A model generated the notes under the pieces. The model had not been told where the DNA came from, made no database searches, and worked only from the letters and a program-made list of their open reading frames with translations. Made by a program: the position numbers and the translations under genes. DNA of 64,000 nt from Tretioscincus oriximinensis (taxonomy: Eukaryota; Chordata; Lepidosauria; Squamata; Gymnophthalmidae), in the NCBI GenBank assembly GCA_022410635.1, contig JAJVDF010000018.1, positions 431,549-495,548 on the forward strand, given 5' to 3'. This document shows, piece by piece, positions 1-11,139 of the stretch. Numbering within the stretch: the first letter of the stretch is position 1; each line of letters starts with the position of its first letter.

Positions 1-246
1 GTGTACAACAAAGTAGCAGGTTCACAAACACATTCTTACTTGTATGTTTATAATTGAGTAATTGTCATCCCATTCACTGAGATTTCTTCCCTATTAATTA
101 GCTTAATAGTGAAATATTTCTAGGCATATGTACCAGATTCAACCAACTGGTTCTTATTCAGGATATTGGCTCATACTTCTGTTGTATGATAATGATAGTA
201 GTAATAATGGTTATAATCTTAATAATTATATTATTCCAGGTACAAG

Positions 247-463
247 ATGAAGCACAAGTACAGCCTTCTTTTTTGTTCACTGGTCTTGTTGGCAAAACTT
301 TGCTATTGCCTTGAGGTTGCTCAGGAAGACCCTCCCCAGACTCCCAGAGGCACCTGTGCAAATTGGATGTCTGGATCACCAGGAGTTCCAGGTCATAATG
401 GTCTTCCAGGAAGGGATGGAAGAGATGGAAGAGATGGTGAAAAGGGAGAAAAAGGAGAAGACG
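247..463 (+). CDS. ADIPOQ: Adiponectin, first coding exon
   Basis: This exon encodes residues 1-72 and the first base of codon 73 of adiponectin, a secreted adipocyte hormone that forms trimers, hexamers and larger multimers and signals through AdipoR1/R2. The exon begins at 240 after a TTATTCCAG acceptor, and the ATG at 247 opens a hydrophobic signal peptide of about 20 residues. A short variable segment follows with a single Cys at residue 37 in the context CANWMSG, matching the human CTGWMAG site whose cysteine disulphide-links trimers. Collagen-like Gly-X-Y triplets start at residue 43 and include [18 protein letters not shown], the segment holding hydroxylated lysines in mammals. The exon ends at a GTAAGT donor at 464 in phase 1. 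Reading on past the donor gives about 45 non-homologous codons, which are intron. The exon structure (coding exon 2 plus a large last exon) is the usual vertebrate one. Confidence 0.95.
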
Positions 464-675
464 GTAAGTTGAAGCTCTGTTTCACACTTGGCCTTATTCT
501 GGACTGGAATGTGGTGTGGACAGCAGGCGTCTTAGACCTCTATCTGAAACGTAAAAAGGCCAAAAGTGAACCAGACCTAAAATTCCTATTGCATCCATAA
601 CCAAAGCTGTAAGCAAATGCAGGTTTAAAAGCTATTCCCAGTGAATTGGTGAGACTAAGGCCCAGTCTACATGGA

Positions 676-1036
676 GCTAGGGTTGCCATATTCTGACAAC
701 CCAAACCAGGATGGGGGGGGGGGGAGGAGGGCGTACATGCACATATACTCTCCCTGATGAAACAGGCAGAACAGAGCTGCACAAAAGCTCTGATCCCCGT
801 CAAACACCCAAGCAAAACCCCACCTCCTGCAGAGGAGCAGCTATGGCACACACCAAGGATCTTTCCAAGACCCAGGAAGTGTTGCTCTTGCTGCCATCAG
901 CCCCATTGGCTTTGCCTTAAAATCCTGGATTTTTACATTCCCTAAAAATCCGGGATTTTCACTTAAACTTGGACGGGACGATATTCTAATCCGCAAATCC
1001 GGGAAAGCCCCAGCTTTCCAGGACGTATGGCAGCCC
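676..1036. mobile_element. hAT-like MITE in the ADIPOQ intron
   Basis: The ends carry inverted GGGTTGCCATA and TATGGCAGCCC, and the inner 3' part repeats 'aaatccggga' motifs. The flanks repeat CTACATGGA (667-675 and 1036-1044), fitting an 8-9 bp target-site duplication of hAT type. There is no coding capacity. An 11-base G run lies near 713-723. Confidence 0.65.
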
Positions 1037-1320
1037 TACATGGATTCTTATCCTGTGCTATATCTTGGAATTGGAACCTGCCATCCACATGGTAATGTAG
1101 ATTATGGCAAGCCCAAAATGGGGCCTGCCATAGTCTATACCTGCATGTGGATGGCCAGGCTGTATCCCAAGATGTTGCCCAGAATAAGGGACCATGTGGA
1201 CAGGGCTTAAGATCAAATCTTTGCTACTCAAACCATTATTCGTATTGTAATTTCACGTATTTGAAATACTGAAAACAGTGAGGAGAAGTCTATATCTTTT
1301 CAGATGGAGTTTTGGCTATG

Positions 1321-1890
1321 GTATACTTGTCGGTACGTGCAACAATGGTGGGATTTAATCTTTGACGAGCTGCGTAATATTATGGGAATCGACCTGCTAA
1401 AAACACCCACACTGTTGATGATGTATAGAACAGAGGAACTTCGATTGGGTCACTCTGAAAAATTTATTGTTGAAAGATCTATTTGGGCAGGACAGGTGAC
1501 CCTTGCAAGAGGGTGGAAGGACAAAAGTAAATGGACAATAAGTCAATGGTACGACTGCTTATCAGAATTCCTACTATTTGACATATTAAGAGAAAAATGT
1601 CTTATTAATATGGGCCTTATACAAAGAACATCATGGGAAGGAAATTGGCAGAAAGTGCTGGCCCTTGGTGTTAACTTTAATAGAAATGCTACTTTGGCGC
1701 ACACCATTGCTATGGTATTAGACTCAAGATTATTACTGTAAATACACATAGAAGACGTGATGTTGGATCTTCTAGGGGTGGGTGGGGACGGATACATATA
1801 TGTTACATGTATTAGGTTATGTTATGTCTATGTATTTATGTTTTACTGTATTTTGTCTGTTGTAATTACAAAAAAAATCAATAAAAAAAA
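1321..1890 (+). mobile_element. L1 LINE, 5'-truncated 3' end, with 14-bp TSD
   Basis: The element is flanked by perfect copies of GAGTTTTGGCTATG (1307-1320 and 1891-1904) and ends in an A-rich tail at 1870-1890, the hallmarks of target-primed reverse transcription. The interior is the open C-terminal part of L1 ORF2 (to the TAA at 1739-1741), with the ...CRYVQQWWD... and ...ARGWKDKSKWTISQWYD... pattern of L1 ORF2 C-termini. It is followed by a short 3' UTR with a G-rich tract (1776-1789). The uninterrupted frame and identical duplications suggest a fairly recent insertion. Confidence 0.88.
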
Positions 1891-1953
1891 GAGTTTTGGC
1901 TATGAAATCTACTGGACATATTCCATTATAATAGCTCTTCATTTACTTGATAG

Positions 1954-2483
1954 GTAAAGAAGGTTCCAAAGGGGACACTGGAAGTTTAGGACCAGCTGGG
2001 CTTATGGGTCTTCAAGGACCACCAGGAGCACCAGGGCAAAAAGGAGAAAAGGGACAAAGTACCACCAACTATCGATCAGCCTTTAGTGTTGGTTTAACAA
2101 GCAGAGTTCCCCATCCCAACGTTCCTATCAAATTTACAAAGACATTCTACAATGAACAAAATCATTATGATGCGACAACAGGCAAATTCCGATGCAGCAT
2201 ACCTGGAGTATATTACTTTGCATATCACCTCACCGTGTACGTGGCAGATGTAAAAGTCAGCTTGTTCAAGAAAGACAAAGCAGTTGTCATCACCTATGAT
2301 CAGTACCAGAAAAATGATGTTGACCAAGCATCTGGATCTGTTTTACTTCATTTGGAAGTTGGTGATGAAGTCTGGCTTCAGGTTTATGGAGAAGAAGAAA
2401 ACAATGGGGTTTATGCTGATAATATTAATGATTCTACTTTCATGGGATTTTTGCTTTATCCAGACATAGATAATGGATATTAG
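1954..2483 (+). CDS. ADIPOQ: Adiponectin, last coding exon (collagen end and C1q domain)
   Basis: This exon completes adiponectin, residues 73-248. The acceptor is TTGATAG at 1947-1953, and joining to 463 keeps the frame by restoring a Gly codon. Triplets continue to residue 108, giving 22 Gly-X-Y units in all, the same number as in human. The C1q globular head (about 109-248) contains RSAFSVGL, the motif FYNEQNHYD, CSIPGVYYFAYH and DQASGSVLLHLEVGDEVWLQ, nearly identical to mammalian adiponectin and clearly closer to it than to the CTRP paralogues. Total length is 248 aa against 244 in human; the C-terminus ends PDIDNGY, slightly longer than human. No disabling change is visible, so the gene looks functional. 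AATAAA signals follow about 180-220 bp after the stop at 2481-2483. Confidence 0.96.
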
Positions 2484-2661
2484 ACCATAGAAGTTAGGAA
2501 TGCAGAACATTTTTTTTAAAAAGTGTTTCCTGACAGAGCAGTGGCATATGTTCAACAGAAACAAACCCAATGAATTGGCTTTACATTGTCTCAGGGTTGG
2601 TTCACATTCTATTATATTCAGTGTGTTATCCTTGGCTTTTTGATATTAGTGTAAGCAAAAA

Positions 2662-2703
2662 AATAAAAATAAAATATTTGTGACAGAATGTGTAACAAAT
2701 AAA
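2662..2703 (+). promoter_or_regulatory. ADIPOQ: ADIPOQ poly(A) signals (cluster of AATAAA)
   Basis: Three AATAAA hexamers occur at 2662, 2668 and 2698, about 180-220 bp after the adiponectin stop codon. The actual cleavage site cannot be read from sequence alone. In mammals the ADIPOQ 3' UTR is several kb, so alternative downstream sites are possible. Confidence 0.6.
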
Positions 2704-2721
2704 AATTTAACCAGATTCTAA

Positions 2722-2837
<116 letters not shown>

Positions 2838-4090
2838 TAGCCTGTTTTATTTTTGTCTCTAGTTTATACTTGTTGATTGCTGCATTAAACAAACATAAAA
2901 ATTATACAACAGTTTGTGCTTCTTGTTGTATTATGGTATTACAGCTGTCATGTGCTTGTACTAAGCACTTAAACATAGAAGAATAGTGATTTATTCAACT
3001 ATTTATGAACTATATATAGAAAGCTTTATTGTTGCTGAGTGTAATTCCTTTGAGCAAGCCCCTTTTCATTACTATTCCAATAACCAGTTTGTTCTATCAG
3101 GACCTTCCATGATACATCTACGTTACCTTCTCAGTCAATTGCCTTTCTTCCTATTCTTTTACCTCAGAAGTGATTTCTTCCTTTGATGTATCAGAAATGC
3201 TGCTTGCACAGTTTCAGATGGGTTTCATATTTGAGTATAAATATAAGATGAAAATGAACATAATAAAATAATAATATACAAGAGCTATCTATTTTATATA
3301 CACAGTCATTCCATCAAAATACATACAACAACCTGCAGGCATACCATGTCTGGCAAAAGATATGAAATCTCTGCATTAATATACTGCATGACACTCCATA
3401 TAATTCATTTCATTCTGTAATATTTTTCTACCACATAGACAACACCCACAACAATGTCAACTTTCTTTTGAGAGGCTACTTCTGTGGTTTCCGTATGTTT
3501 TTGCTTTCACATGTGTATTTGCACATTATTTCTTTCATTTATTACTATACAGAAGGGCTAATGACTTCACTAATGAGTTTGCTATAAGAAATAATTTGTC
3601 TTCAACATTGTTTGCCCAAAGCTAATAAATATCTGAATCCATCAGAAACGTGTTCACTGAGAGAGAACCATGAAATTTAAAAAGGGAACTTCAGTGCTGA
3701 ATTCAGAAAGACACAATTTAATGTTGATTTAAGACTGTTGAGTGGAACCAAGTTAGGAAGCCCTGCAAGGTATGTTAATATACAACAAAGAGGGAAATAA
3801 CTATTATGAAACACAATAGAATGNAAGTCTCTAAACAAAAGTGAAATAGAATTCTTATGTTACTTAAACAATAATGGAAATACTAACATGTTATTATACT
3901 ATGTAACAAGATGGTAATGCACTATTTCAAGCACATTTTCCAGGAACAGACTGTATTAACGTAATGGTAATTATACATGGGCCATACTATAGTACACGAT
4001 TCAGAGCTTATTTCACGCCACTGGGGCTGGAATAGTCTGAAGGTCTCAAAAAAAAGGAAGGAAAAGATTAGCAGAACCAAAGTACAGAAA
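2838..4090. other. Unannotated AT-rich intergenic DNA
   Basis: I see no coding exon or clear repeat here. It could include a longer ADIPOQ 3' UTR. Confidence 0.5.
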
Positions 4091-4290
4091 TATACTGCTC
4101 AAAACAATTAAGGGAACACTTTAACATACACCTCCCTACAGTTGCATATGCTTTGTCTTCTCCCATACACATTTCCCTCAGCATCTGAAGTAGACCTGTC
4201 TACGAAAGNTTATGCCAACCACTTTTCTCAAGTTAATCTCAAAGTGCTGCTAGCTCCTTTGTTTAACATACACTGTTACTTTTAACAACA
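4091..4290. mobile_element. Tc1-like MITE interrupted by a Penelope-like fragment
   Basis: The left end TACTGCTCAAAACAATTAAG at 4092-4111 is the same terminal repeat as in the intact copy at 30455-30536. The sequence is then broken by a 130-bp insert (4132-4261) flanked by TTTAACATACAC at 4120-4131 and 4262-4273, after which the MITE interior resumes. The right terminal repeat is decayed. Confidence 0.75.
4132..4261 (+). mobile_element. Penelope-like 3' repeat with hammerhead-like core, copy A
   Basis: The copy contains GTAGACCTGTCTAC followed by GAAAG, then 'ttatgccaaccacttttctc' and 'ctgctagctcctttg', shared with copies at 11077, 19270, 25047 and 29960. It has a perfect 12-bp target-site duplication. 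Compared with the others it has lost three bases just 5' of the hairpin. Assignment to Penelope-like elements is by general resemblance, not by search. Confidence 0.6.
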
Positions 4291-4861
4291 TAACTACACT
4301 CAAAATAGAAAACTTTAAAAGTATAAACCATCATTTAAAAAAGTATAAACATTTTATTATATATATAAAAAATCTAAACAACAAAAGAATGTTCATGAGA
4401 AACTGCATGTGGCTAGATGTGTTATGACTGAAAACAAAGATAGAAGGTCTTTCTCAGTGGCTCTAATGCAGTAAATGTTCCACAGCGAGATAGTCACATC
4501 ACCAGAATCCTATAGGTGACATCCAATCATATATACTGTATATATATTAGTAAAAGACCGNTAAACATATAGCTCTAAGTTGACTTGTGACAAACTCCAC
4601 TCAGAAGATGTGTGTGGCTATGCAAACTGCACATGTTGAGAGCATTTCCCATCATATGCCCAACACAGAATCACATAATGTTTGACCCTTTTCCCCACAG
4701 TACAAATGCAGTCTTAGTATTTTCTTTCTTTCTTTTTTTTGGTGGGGGGAGGTTATCAAGAACTAACAGTTTGTGGAAGGTAGCATCAGGAGGAAGTTTT
4801 GCAAACTAACTTTAGTTAATTTATCTTAGTAATCAAGTAAAATCATGCATGGGATGGATAG

Positions 4862-5297
4862 GGTGAANAGAGAAAAATGTTTTCTCTATCACTCAACACT
4901 AGGACCAGAGGGCACTCCTTGAAACTGATTGGCAGAAAGGTGAGAAAAGACAAAGGAAAGTATTTTTTCACCCAGAGGGTCATTGGACTGTGGAATTTAT
5001 TTCCTGAAGTGGTAGTGGTAGCTAACAGCTTGGATAGTTTCAAGACAGGACTAGACAGGTTCATGGATACCAAGGGTATAAATGGATACTAGGATGGATG
5101 TCTGGATGTTGCCTCCAGGATGGAGCAACAGGTAGGACTCCTGAAATACCATTTGCAGGGAGTCATGAACAGCTGCATATTTTGCTTTCTTCTGTTCAGG
5201 CTGCCCAGGTGCATCTAGTGGTCCACTGTGTGAGAATGCTGGACTAGATGGGCTCTGGCCCTATCCAGCATGGCTATTCTTATGCTCTTATGTTCTT
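4862..5297 (+). mobile_element. CR1-type LINE 3' end (TTCTTATG tail)
   Basis: The translated part reads RTRGHSLKLIGRK...FFTQRVIGLWNLFPEV..., the end of a CR1-clade reverse-transcriptase ORF. It is followed by a 3' UTR with 'gctggactagatgggctctg' and a short (TTCTTATG)n-like tail. It is closely related to 22230-22632. Confidence 0.8.
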
Positions 5298-5602
5298 AAG
5301 TTTCATATACCAAGTAAATGGACATTTGAATTGAAGGCATATTCTGAAAGTACACATTTCTTGATATTCCTAAAGTATGAAAAGCATATAATGATAATTT
5401 TGCAATTGCTATTAATTGTTTTAGACAAGAATGAGGAGCAACAGATAATTTCTGTTAAGGTATACTTAAATCTGCATGTGCTTCAATTCAGCAGTATTAA
5501 TATGGTGTCATCCACAAGCCATGGAATCGGCAANCCTACATTTGTAGGTGTTTAGAGAATCCCCTTTACAACAAGAGTTCTTTTAAGTTTGTATCTGCCT
5601 AA

Positions 5603-5774
5603 GGCTGCCTTCCCATGAGATTTGCTCACTGTGCTGGTGTTTAGATGATTAAGAATTCTTTTAGCTACAGGCTAGTCCACCATAACAGAGCTTTATTCCA
5701 AGTGGATTACTGAAAATCCATACGATTTTCTTGTAAGTAGCAGCACAGTTTAAAAATCTTGTGGGAAGGCAGCC
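5603..5774. mobile_element. hAT-like MITE with GGCTGCC ends
   Basis: Inverted ends GGCTGCCTTCCCATGAGATT and GGCTGCCTTCCCACAAGATT (the latter on the minus strand) bound 172 bp. The inverted similarity continues inward with ACTGTGCTG on both sides. Confidence 0.7.
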
Positions 5775-8700
5775 CAAGATTACCAAATGCCATGGATTTC
5801 ACAGGCAGTTTGCAACAGTGTGTATTGGTGAGACAGCTTTAATATCACTTCTTTTTTCATTGTAAAATATGATAACCCTGTATTTACNTGCCTCATACCT
5901 AATTCAAATATATAACTATAAAATAGTGCCTTTTTCAAAATGTATTCATGTGTAGCCACAGGTTGTCTTTCTGAATGCTTATTACTAGAAATCTAAAGTT
6001 GGATTCCTGATGTTATTAACCCACTAAAAAGCCTTTTAAAAGTCTGGGAACTGGGATGATGCTGCAGTCACAAGAATAGTCCACAAGATGGAGCAAGGAT
6101 ACAGACAATCACCTCTCCAAATATATTTGAAACCGTATTGCNGATACATAAAGTAATAATCCATGAAATTACTCGAAACTCTGTTCACATCTAGTTTTGA
6201 ACCCAGGTTCAGTCTATTTCCAGTGTGAGGCCATTTTCCATCATCAAAAAGGCAGGCTGTTTTCTTTCCTCTTCCTCTGACTCAGAAAGCTGATGTTTTA
6301 GCATTTTACCATAATACTTGTAAAGGGATTTTTGGTTCCTTAAGTCTTTGAAGACACTGCACAAATGTTCTTCAAAATATTACCTTCAAAAATAATTTAT
6401 CATGCATTTTATCTTTCAAAAAATGCTAGCTATGTTCCAAAGTTATTGTTTTAGTAGTGTGATCATGCTGTGATCAGGCTGTCTGATGGAAATGGTGGTA
6501 ATGTAACCTAGTTACCTTAGGTGGAAATAATAGTGTCCCNGTATTACTCCTGAGGCTGCCCCACAAGACTAGCTGCTGTGGTACTAAAGCGGGCTGCACA
6601 ACTTTATACAAACACTCTATTTGTTTTATGGCTGAACATGCAACTGTCACCTCCATCATTGTGCAAATGAAGTTACCCCATGAACATTTGAAGTGGCATT
6701 ATGGGGAGAAAATGTGTTAAAGCACTACAAAAATATATCCCACACTTTTCCTCTCACTCTTTCAGTACTCTTGTGATGTAATAAGAGTATCCATAACTCT
6801 TTGACTTAGGTGTTATAGAATTAGACATCATCTGCTGAATTTTTAACTCCATCTGAATACAGGCTCCACCCTCATCTGTGATTTTTTTTCATACTGTAGT
6901 AATGTGGGTGTGGGGGATTTAACACGCATGATTGCAGGGATCCAGCAGTAGTAGTACTGGGAAAGGGCTATCGTTATGCTTTTTCTTGCTAATACTTTTA
7001 TGTATCTTCCATAGAATGATGTTCAGTCTTTGCACCAGGACTGTGCTGGCTGGACATTGCATGTAAGAGCTGCCAAGGGTTGCCAAGATCTTTGGCTCCA
7101 TCCTTCAGCAACAGCCATTTTGATGCACCCATAGTAATTCTTCTATTTAATGTACCTTGAGCTCTGTTCTAAATGTTCTCCCTGCTTTGAGGGAGGAGAG
7201 AATTGTTGTACAAGTAAATTTCTCCTCCAGGAATTTCCTTGCTATTGTTCTCTTCCATGCCAATGCTGATGAATATGTTTAATTCAAGGATGGCCACATA
7301 GGTAAAGGAACACATGCCCTTACTGTAAGGGATAAACTTGAAACACGTACAAAATGGTTTTGAATAGTGCTTTAACGTGCACATTAAAGAAAAGTAGTAT
7401 GGATACATATACAGTTGAAGAAGAGATGGCTCTATCTTCTCATTCTGTGGCCAAAGCACCTGTGCTTCTAGTTTCAGTATTTGTCAGTTTGTCGGCATTT
7501 TAAAAATGTTTTAAAGCATTCCCATTTATCTGTGCATATGAACATGTAATAAAATTCTTATTTCTGCATTTTATTTATCTAGCAAACTGTAGAAATACAA
7601 ATATCTAAATATAACAAATCAATCAATAAATGTATAAACAAACAAACAAATACAGTATTTCAGGGAAGAGGGAAAGAAATGTCTTTCAGCCCCCCCCCCC
7701 CCCTTCCTTTCCATGCCCGTGATACTTTGTTTAGCAAATACTGAGCTTCCCCAAGAGTTACTGATAATAATTTCTTTTCTGGATATGGAGAACAGAGTCA
7801 GTAACAATTCTGAGACAGAATACAGCACTGTGATATTTCTAAGTGCTTTAATTATTTCTGCTTGGAACTTCTAACTTGTGAACAGGTCCCTGTAGTGCAA
7901 TCTACACACATTAGCAGATGATCAGCTCTTATCATACTGCTTGGAAAAATGGCATCAATTGATTTGTAGAAAGGAAATTGGTCATAAGGATATAAAAACA
8001 TAGCAAAACAGTTTAAACCCTCCCCACCCAGCTCTAGCAATATCTTTGCATGGAGGAGATGAGGAACTTCAAGCATAGCATTCTACCCAGTATTCATTAT
8101 TTGTAATGCTGGTTGGTCCTGTAGCCCCCAGCCAGACTTCAGTCATGATTGCACTAGACTCTCCTCAAATCAAAAAAGGACTTCGCAAGGGAGGAGAAGC
8201 AGTTCTCCTATAATCTTGTGCCAGGAGAAAAACAATCTTGATGCGTGGGAGCAGGCGAAAGTAGGCAAGGACTCTGGCAAGACTTATGGAGACGGGACGT
8301 TGTGCACATAATGTGCTGAGGGGTTACTGGATATGCAGTGTGATGGGAATACAGTTATCCATCCAATACGTCAGCTTCTCACTGTGGTAACATGGAATAT
8401 TATATGTGTGTGAGAGCAGATTTGCAAATGGGCTACTTCAGAATTAAAGGAAATAGCAAAAGCAATTTCTACTCTCGATGGGCCCTTGTCACATAACCCC
8501 TTAAATATAAAAATGTGATCTCCCAAGCCTTGTTCAGACTTACTTCCAAAGGAGATTTGGGCAAATCAGTCACTGTAAACCTTTTAGAAGATTTTTAAAT
8601 AAATGTTTTCTCATGTTCCTTTGACAATCATATGGCATGATTAATTATAATCATTATATTTTTGTTTATATTCTTGAGGTTACTGTTTACATGTAAACTT

Positions 8701-9070
8701 CATAACATGTTTATGACATCTGGAGAATATAAGACCCTTTATGCACTGGGTGATATATTTGGTTATGTCTAAGAATATAATCCTGTTACCTTCATCCTAC
8801 AGGAAGTATTATGATAAATGGTTCCTGACTTTTCTGGGTAGAGGGCAAAAAAGTAATGGAAAATGTTTTGCTTTGTGGAGGTTTAGTCAGGAAGTGTTAG
8901 ATATGAATATCTACAACATCATTATCATGCTGTTCAGATCTTGCAATCACATGTGATTTCCCCCCATGCTGTAAAAGTGTGATTATGGGAAATTGTCTCA
9001 TGTAATTGTGGGGATCCAGCAATGATAGGTCTAGAAAGTACGGGCATTACCCTTTGTCTTTTTAGTTCGA
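5775..9070. other. Unannotated intergenic DNA
   Basis: No coding exon is recognisable. There is a run of 14 C at 7690-7703. Similar 'ggggatccagca' blocks near 6936 and 9011 may be copies of an unnamed repeat. Confidence 0.45.
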
Positions 9071-9374
9071 GCAGGCGTGAATGGCTCAGTCACTTAGGAA
9101 ATGGTCTCTCAGCTGGGAGACAGGGTTTCGAAGCCCTGTGTCTGACATGGGGAGAGGTGAGCACCTTCCACTANCCTGTAGCTCACGCCAACCCAGCTAT
9201 TCGAAAGCAAGGATTACAAGAAATTGCAACTGACTGCAAGTAGATACATGGGAACAACCATAGCCTGGTGGGGAAGATAGAATGTAAGCCTTCAGGCAAA
9301 ATACCATTGTAAGCTGCTTTGAGTCCCTTTGAAAGGTGAGAAAAATGGGGTATAAGAACCCAGTTCTTCTTCTT
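9071..9374 (+). mobile_element. tRNA-derived SINE, type 1
   Basis: The tRNA-like head has an A-box region (ATGGCTCAGTCACTTAGGA) and a B-box (GGTTTCGAAGCCC). A body shared with seven other copies in this window follows, then the 3' end 'gagtccctttgaaaggtgag' and a short (TTC)n tail. Confidence 0.85.
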
Positions 9375-9441
9375 ATGCAGTTCTTGCAATGTGCTATCCT
9401 GTCTCTGTACCATGTAGGCGCCGTGTGGATATTGCCAGCAT

Positions 9442-9691
9442 GAGCCAGTCTGGCCTTATGGTTAGAGTTTTGGACACTTACCTGGTAATCTCTCACTTTG
9501 ATTTTGTATTTCTGTATGAAGCCACATGGTGACCTTGGGTTAGTCATAGTTCTTTGTAGCTCTTTAATCTCAGCTCCACCTATTTCACAAGGTGGTGTGA
9601 AGAGAAGAACAGAAGGTTATGCAAGCTGCTTAAGTCCTTCCTAGTTGAGAAAAACAGGGTATAAAAAGCATCTCCTACTCCTCCTCTTCTT
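9442..9691 (+). mobile_element. tRNA-derived SINE, type 2
   Basis: The head is AGCCAGTCTGGCCTTATGGT and the mid-part is 'ggtgaccttgggttagtcat'. The 3' part 'gagaaaaacagggtataaaa' is followed by a CT-rich tail. Its head differs from type 1, but the 3' end and tail are alike. Confidence 0.75.
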
Positions 9692-11002
9692 GCCCTGCCA
9701 TTCAGATATAAGGAGGGTGATTAGCTCCAGTTAAATTTACATTGAAAATAAAATGCAGTAACGGAATTTAAAGAAATAGAATTACAAAAATAATTTGTTC
9801 AAGCTGAGGGTAAAAGAGTGCAGGGCATTCAGATTTATTTAGTGCATTGTTGGGTGCATTAGCATAATGCATGTTGCAAGCATTGGAAATATCATCCTTC
9901 AGAATATTCACAGAGCAGTTCCCTATTTATTCTCAGCAACTGGATCCCTGACCGATGAAAGTAGATTAGATCCATGTGGCTGAGGTGAAAGACCAAACTC
10001 CCTTGCTTTCTCTTCCAAAATGAAAAGGAAACATGTGTTGTTTTGCCTTCCTTCTGGCAGCCTGAACTGTGACCTGCCTGCCTTTCAGCAGTGCCAACTA
10101 CAGTGCTTGTAATCATTTCTCAGCAGGGAACCTTACAAGAATGTTCTAATTGCTGCCCCCAATTCCTCTGTGCAATAGGGGTCCCACTCTTAACGACTGC
10201 ATGAGGCTGTTCTGCTTCAGACAGCTGCTCTCGTGCCCTGCTGCGTCCGTCCATTCAGAGCAGCATGCACAGTACTGTACAATCAATAGTTGACAGAATG
10301 GCAGAAAATGTCTTGTGATCACATTAAGCGTACAGATGGAAGTCTTGTCTGTCGGGGGTTTTGACAGGGGTGGGAGTGGGGAGATTACTATGGGATGAGT
10401 AGTGAAAGACAGGCAGGATGTCGTCAAAGGCCATTTTCAGGGAACAGGTGAATTCTGCTTGAGATGCCCAGAAATAAATGTTGCGCCATTGTGTGAGATA
10501 AGATGATGCTGGAGTACATGATCCAGCAGGACTCCGCTTATATTCTTATGTGGCTCTATTCACTTTCCAAGTAGCTGCCCTACATTTGGCTGCAAAAACG
10601 ATATTTATCTTTGCACTTCGAATTCAGTTATCTTATAATCTGTATTTAAAGCACATCCCGGCGATCTGTGGTACTTTTAACTGACCAGTTAAGTGGTATA
10701 GAAGACTCTGATAAGTCATNCCTATGCAGGCACCCACTTGATACTAGTTGTAATAAATAAACAGATTTGTTTATCTGCCGCCGCCTCTGTCTTCCCTGNA
10801 TGCCACATCCTCACTGGTCTCAGCTGCACTCTTACACACACTCTCCCCACGCCACTCCTCTACTGTTATAGAGTAACTATGAAGGATTGAGAGAAATCCA
10901 GGAGTTGTAGCACTAGTTTCATTTTTCCCTACTAGTATTTTTATGTGGTCTACATTGCACAGAGAGACCTGTGACCCCACTCACATCACTATCGGTTAAA
11001 NA
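9692..11002. other. Intergenic DNA with a CR1/SINE 3' scrap
   Basis: At 10495-10552 the sequence 'gatgatgctggagtacatga' followed by 'ttcttatg' resembles the end of a CR1-type 3' UTR. Nothing else is recognisable. Confidence 0.45.
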
Positions 11003-11085
11003 GAGCTGAAGCCAGTCCAACAGTTCAGCTATTTGGGATGCAAGNTCACCTCAGATGCTAAGAATGAAGAAGCATCTGAAAAAGT
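11003..11085 (+). pseudogene. LINE reverse-transcriptase remnant
   Basis: One frame reads ELKPVQQFSYLGCK.TSDAK, the 'FxYLG' segment that follows the reverse-transcriptase core in many LINEs (consensus-like FKYLGSxIxxDG). It is short and decayed. It may belong to the same ORF as the remnant at 13070-13680, which matches a more C-terminal part on the same strand. Confidence 0.55.
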
Positions 11086-11139
11086 AGACATGTCTACGAA
11101 AGCTTATGCCACCGACGTTTCTACAGTTAGTCTCTAAGG
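11077..11139 (+). mobile_element. Penelope-like 3' repeat, copy B (split)
   Basis: It contains GTAGACATGTCTACGAAAGC and 'ttagtctctaag'. The copy is interrupted by a hAT-like MITE and resumes at 11518-11577 with 'tgctactagtccctttggtg' and 'gactaacacggct'. Confidence 0.6.

Larger units (their letters stand above)
464..1953 (+). other. ADIPOQ: ADIPOQ intron between the coding exons
   Basis: The intron runs from a GTAAGT donor to a TTGATAG acceptor, about 1.49 kb, phase 1. Roughly 930 bp of it is transposon: a hAT-like MITE (676-1036) and an L1 fragment (1321-1890), each with a target-site duplication. The remaining sequence shows nothing recognisable. Confidence 0.9.

Noticed and set aside
247..600. 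Reading the first ADIPOQ exon as a 117-aa protein
   Set aside because: The frame leaves the collagen repeat exactly at a GTAAGT donor, and the last exon restores it; the extra residues are intron.
1304..1741. A separate gene in the ADIPOQ intron
   Set aside because: The frame is the L1 ORF2 end; the start codon lies in the host flank before the target-site duplication boundary.
9071..9150. Possible true tRNA genes at SINE heads
   Set aside because: The A- and B-box remnants are followed by SINE bodies and tails, and no cloverleaf with paired acceptor stem is apparent.
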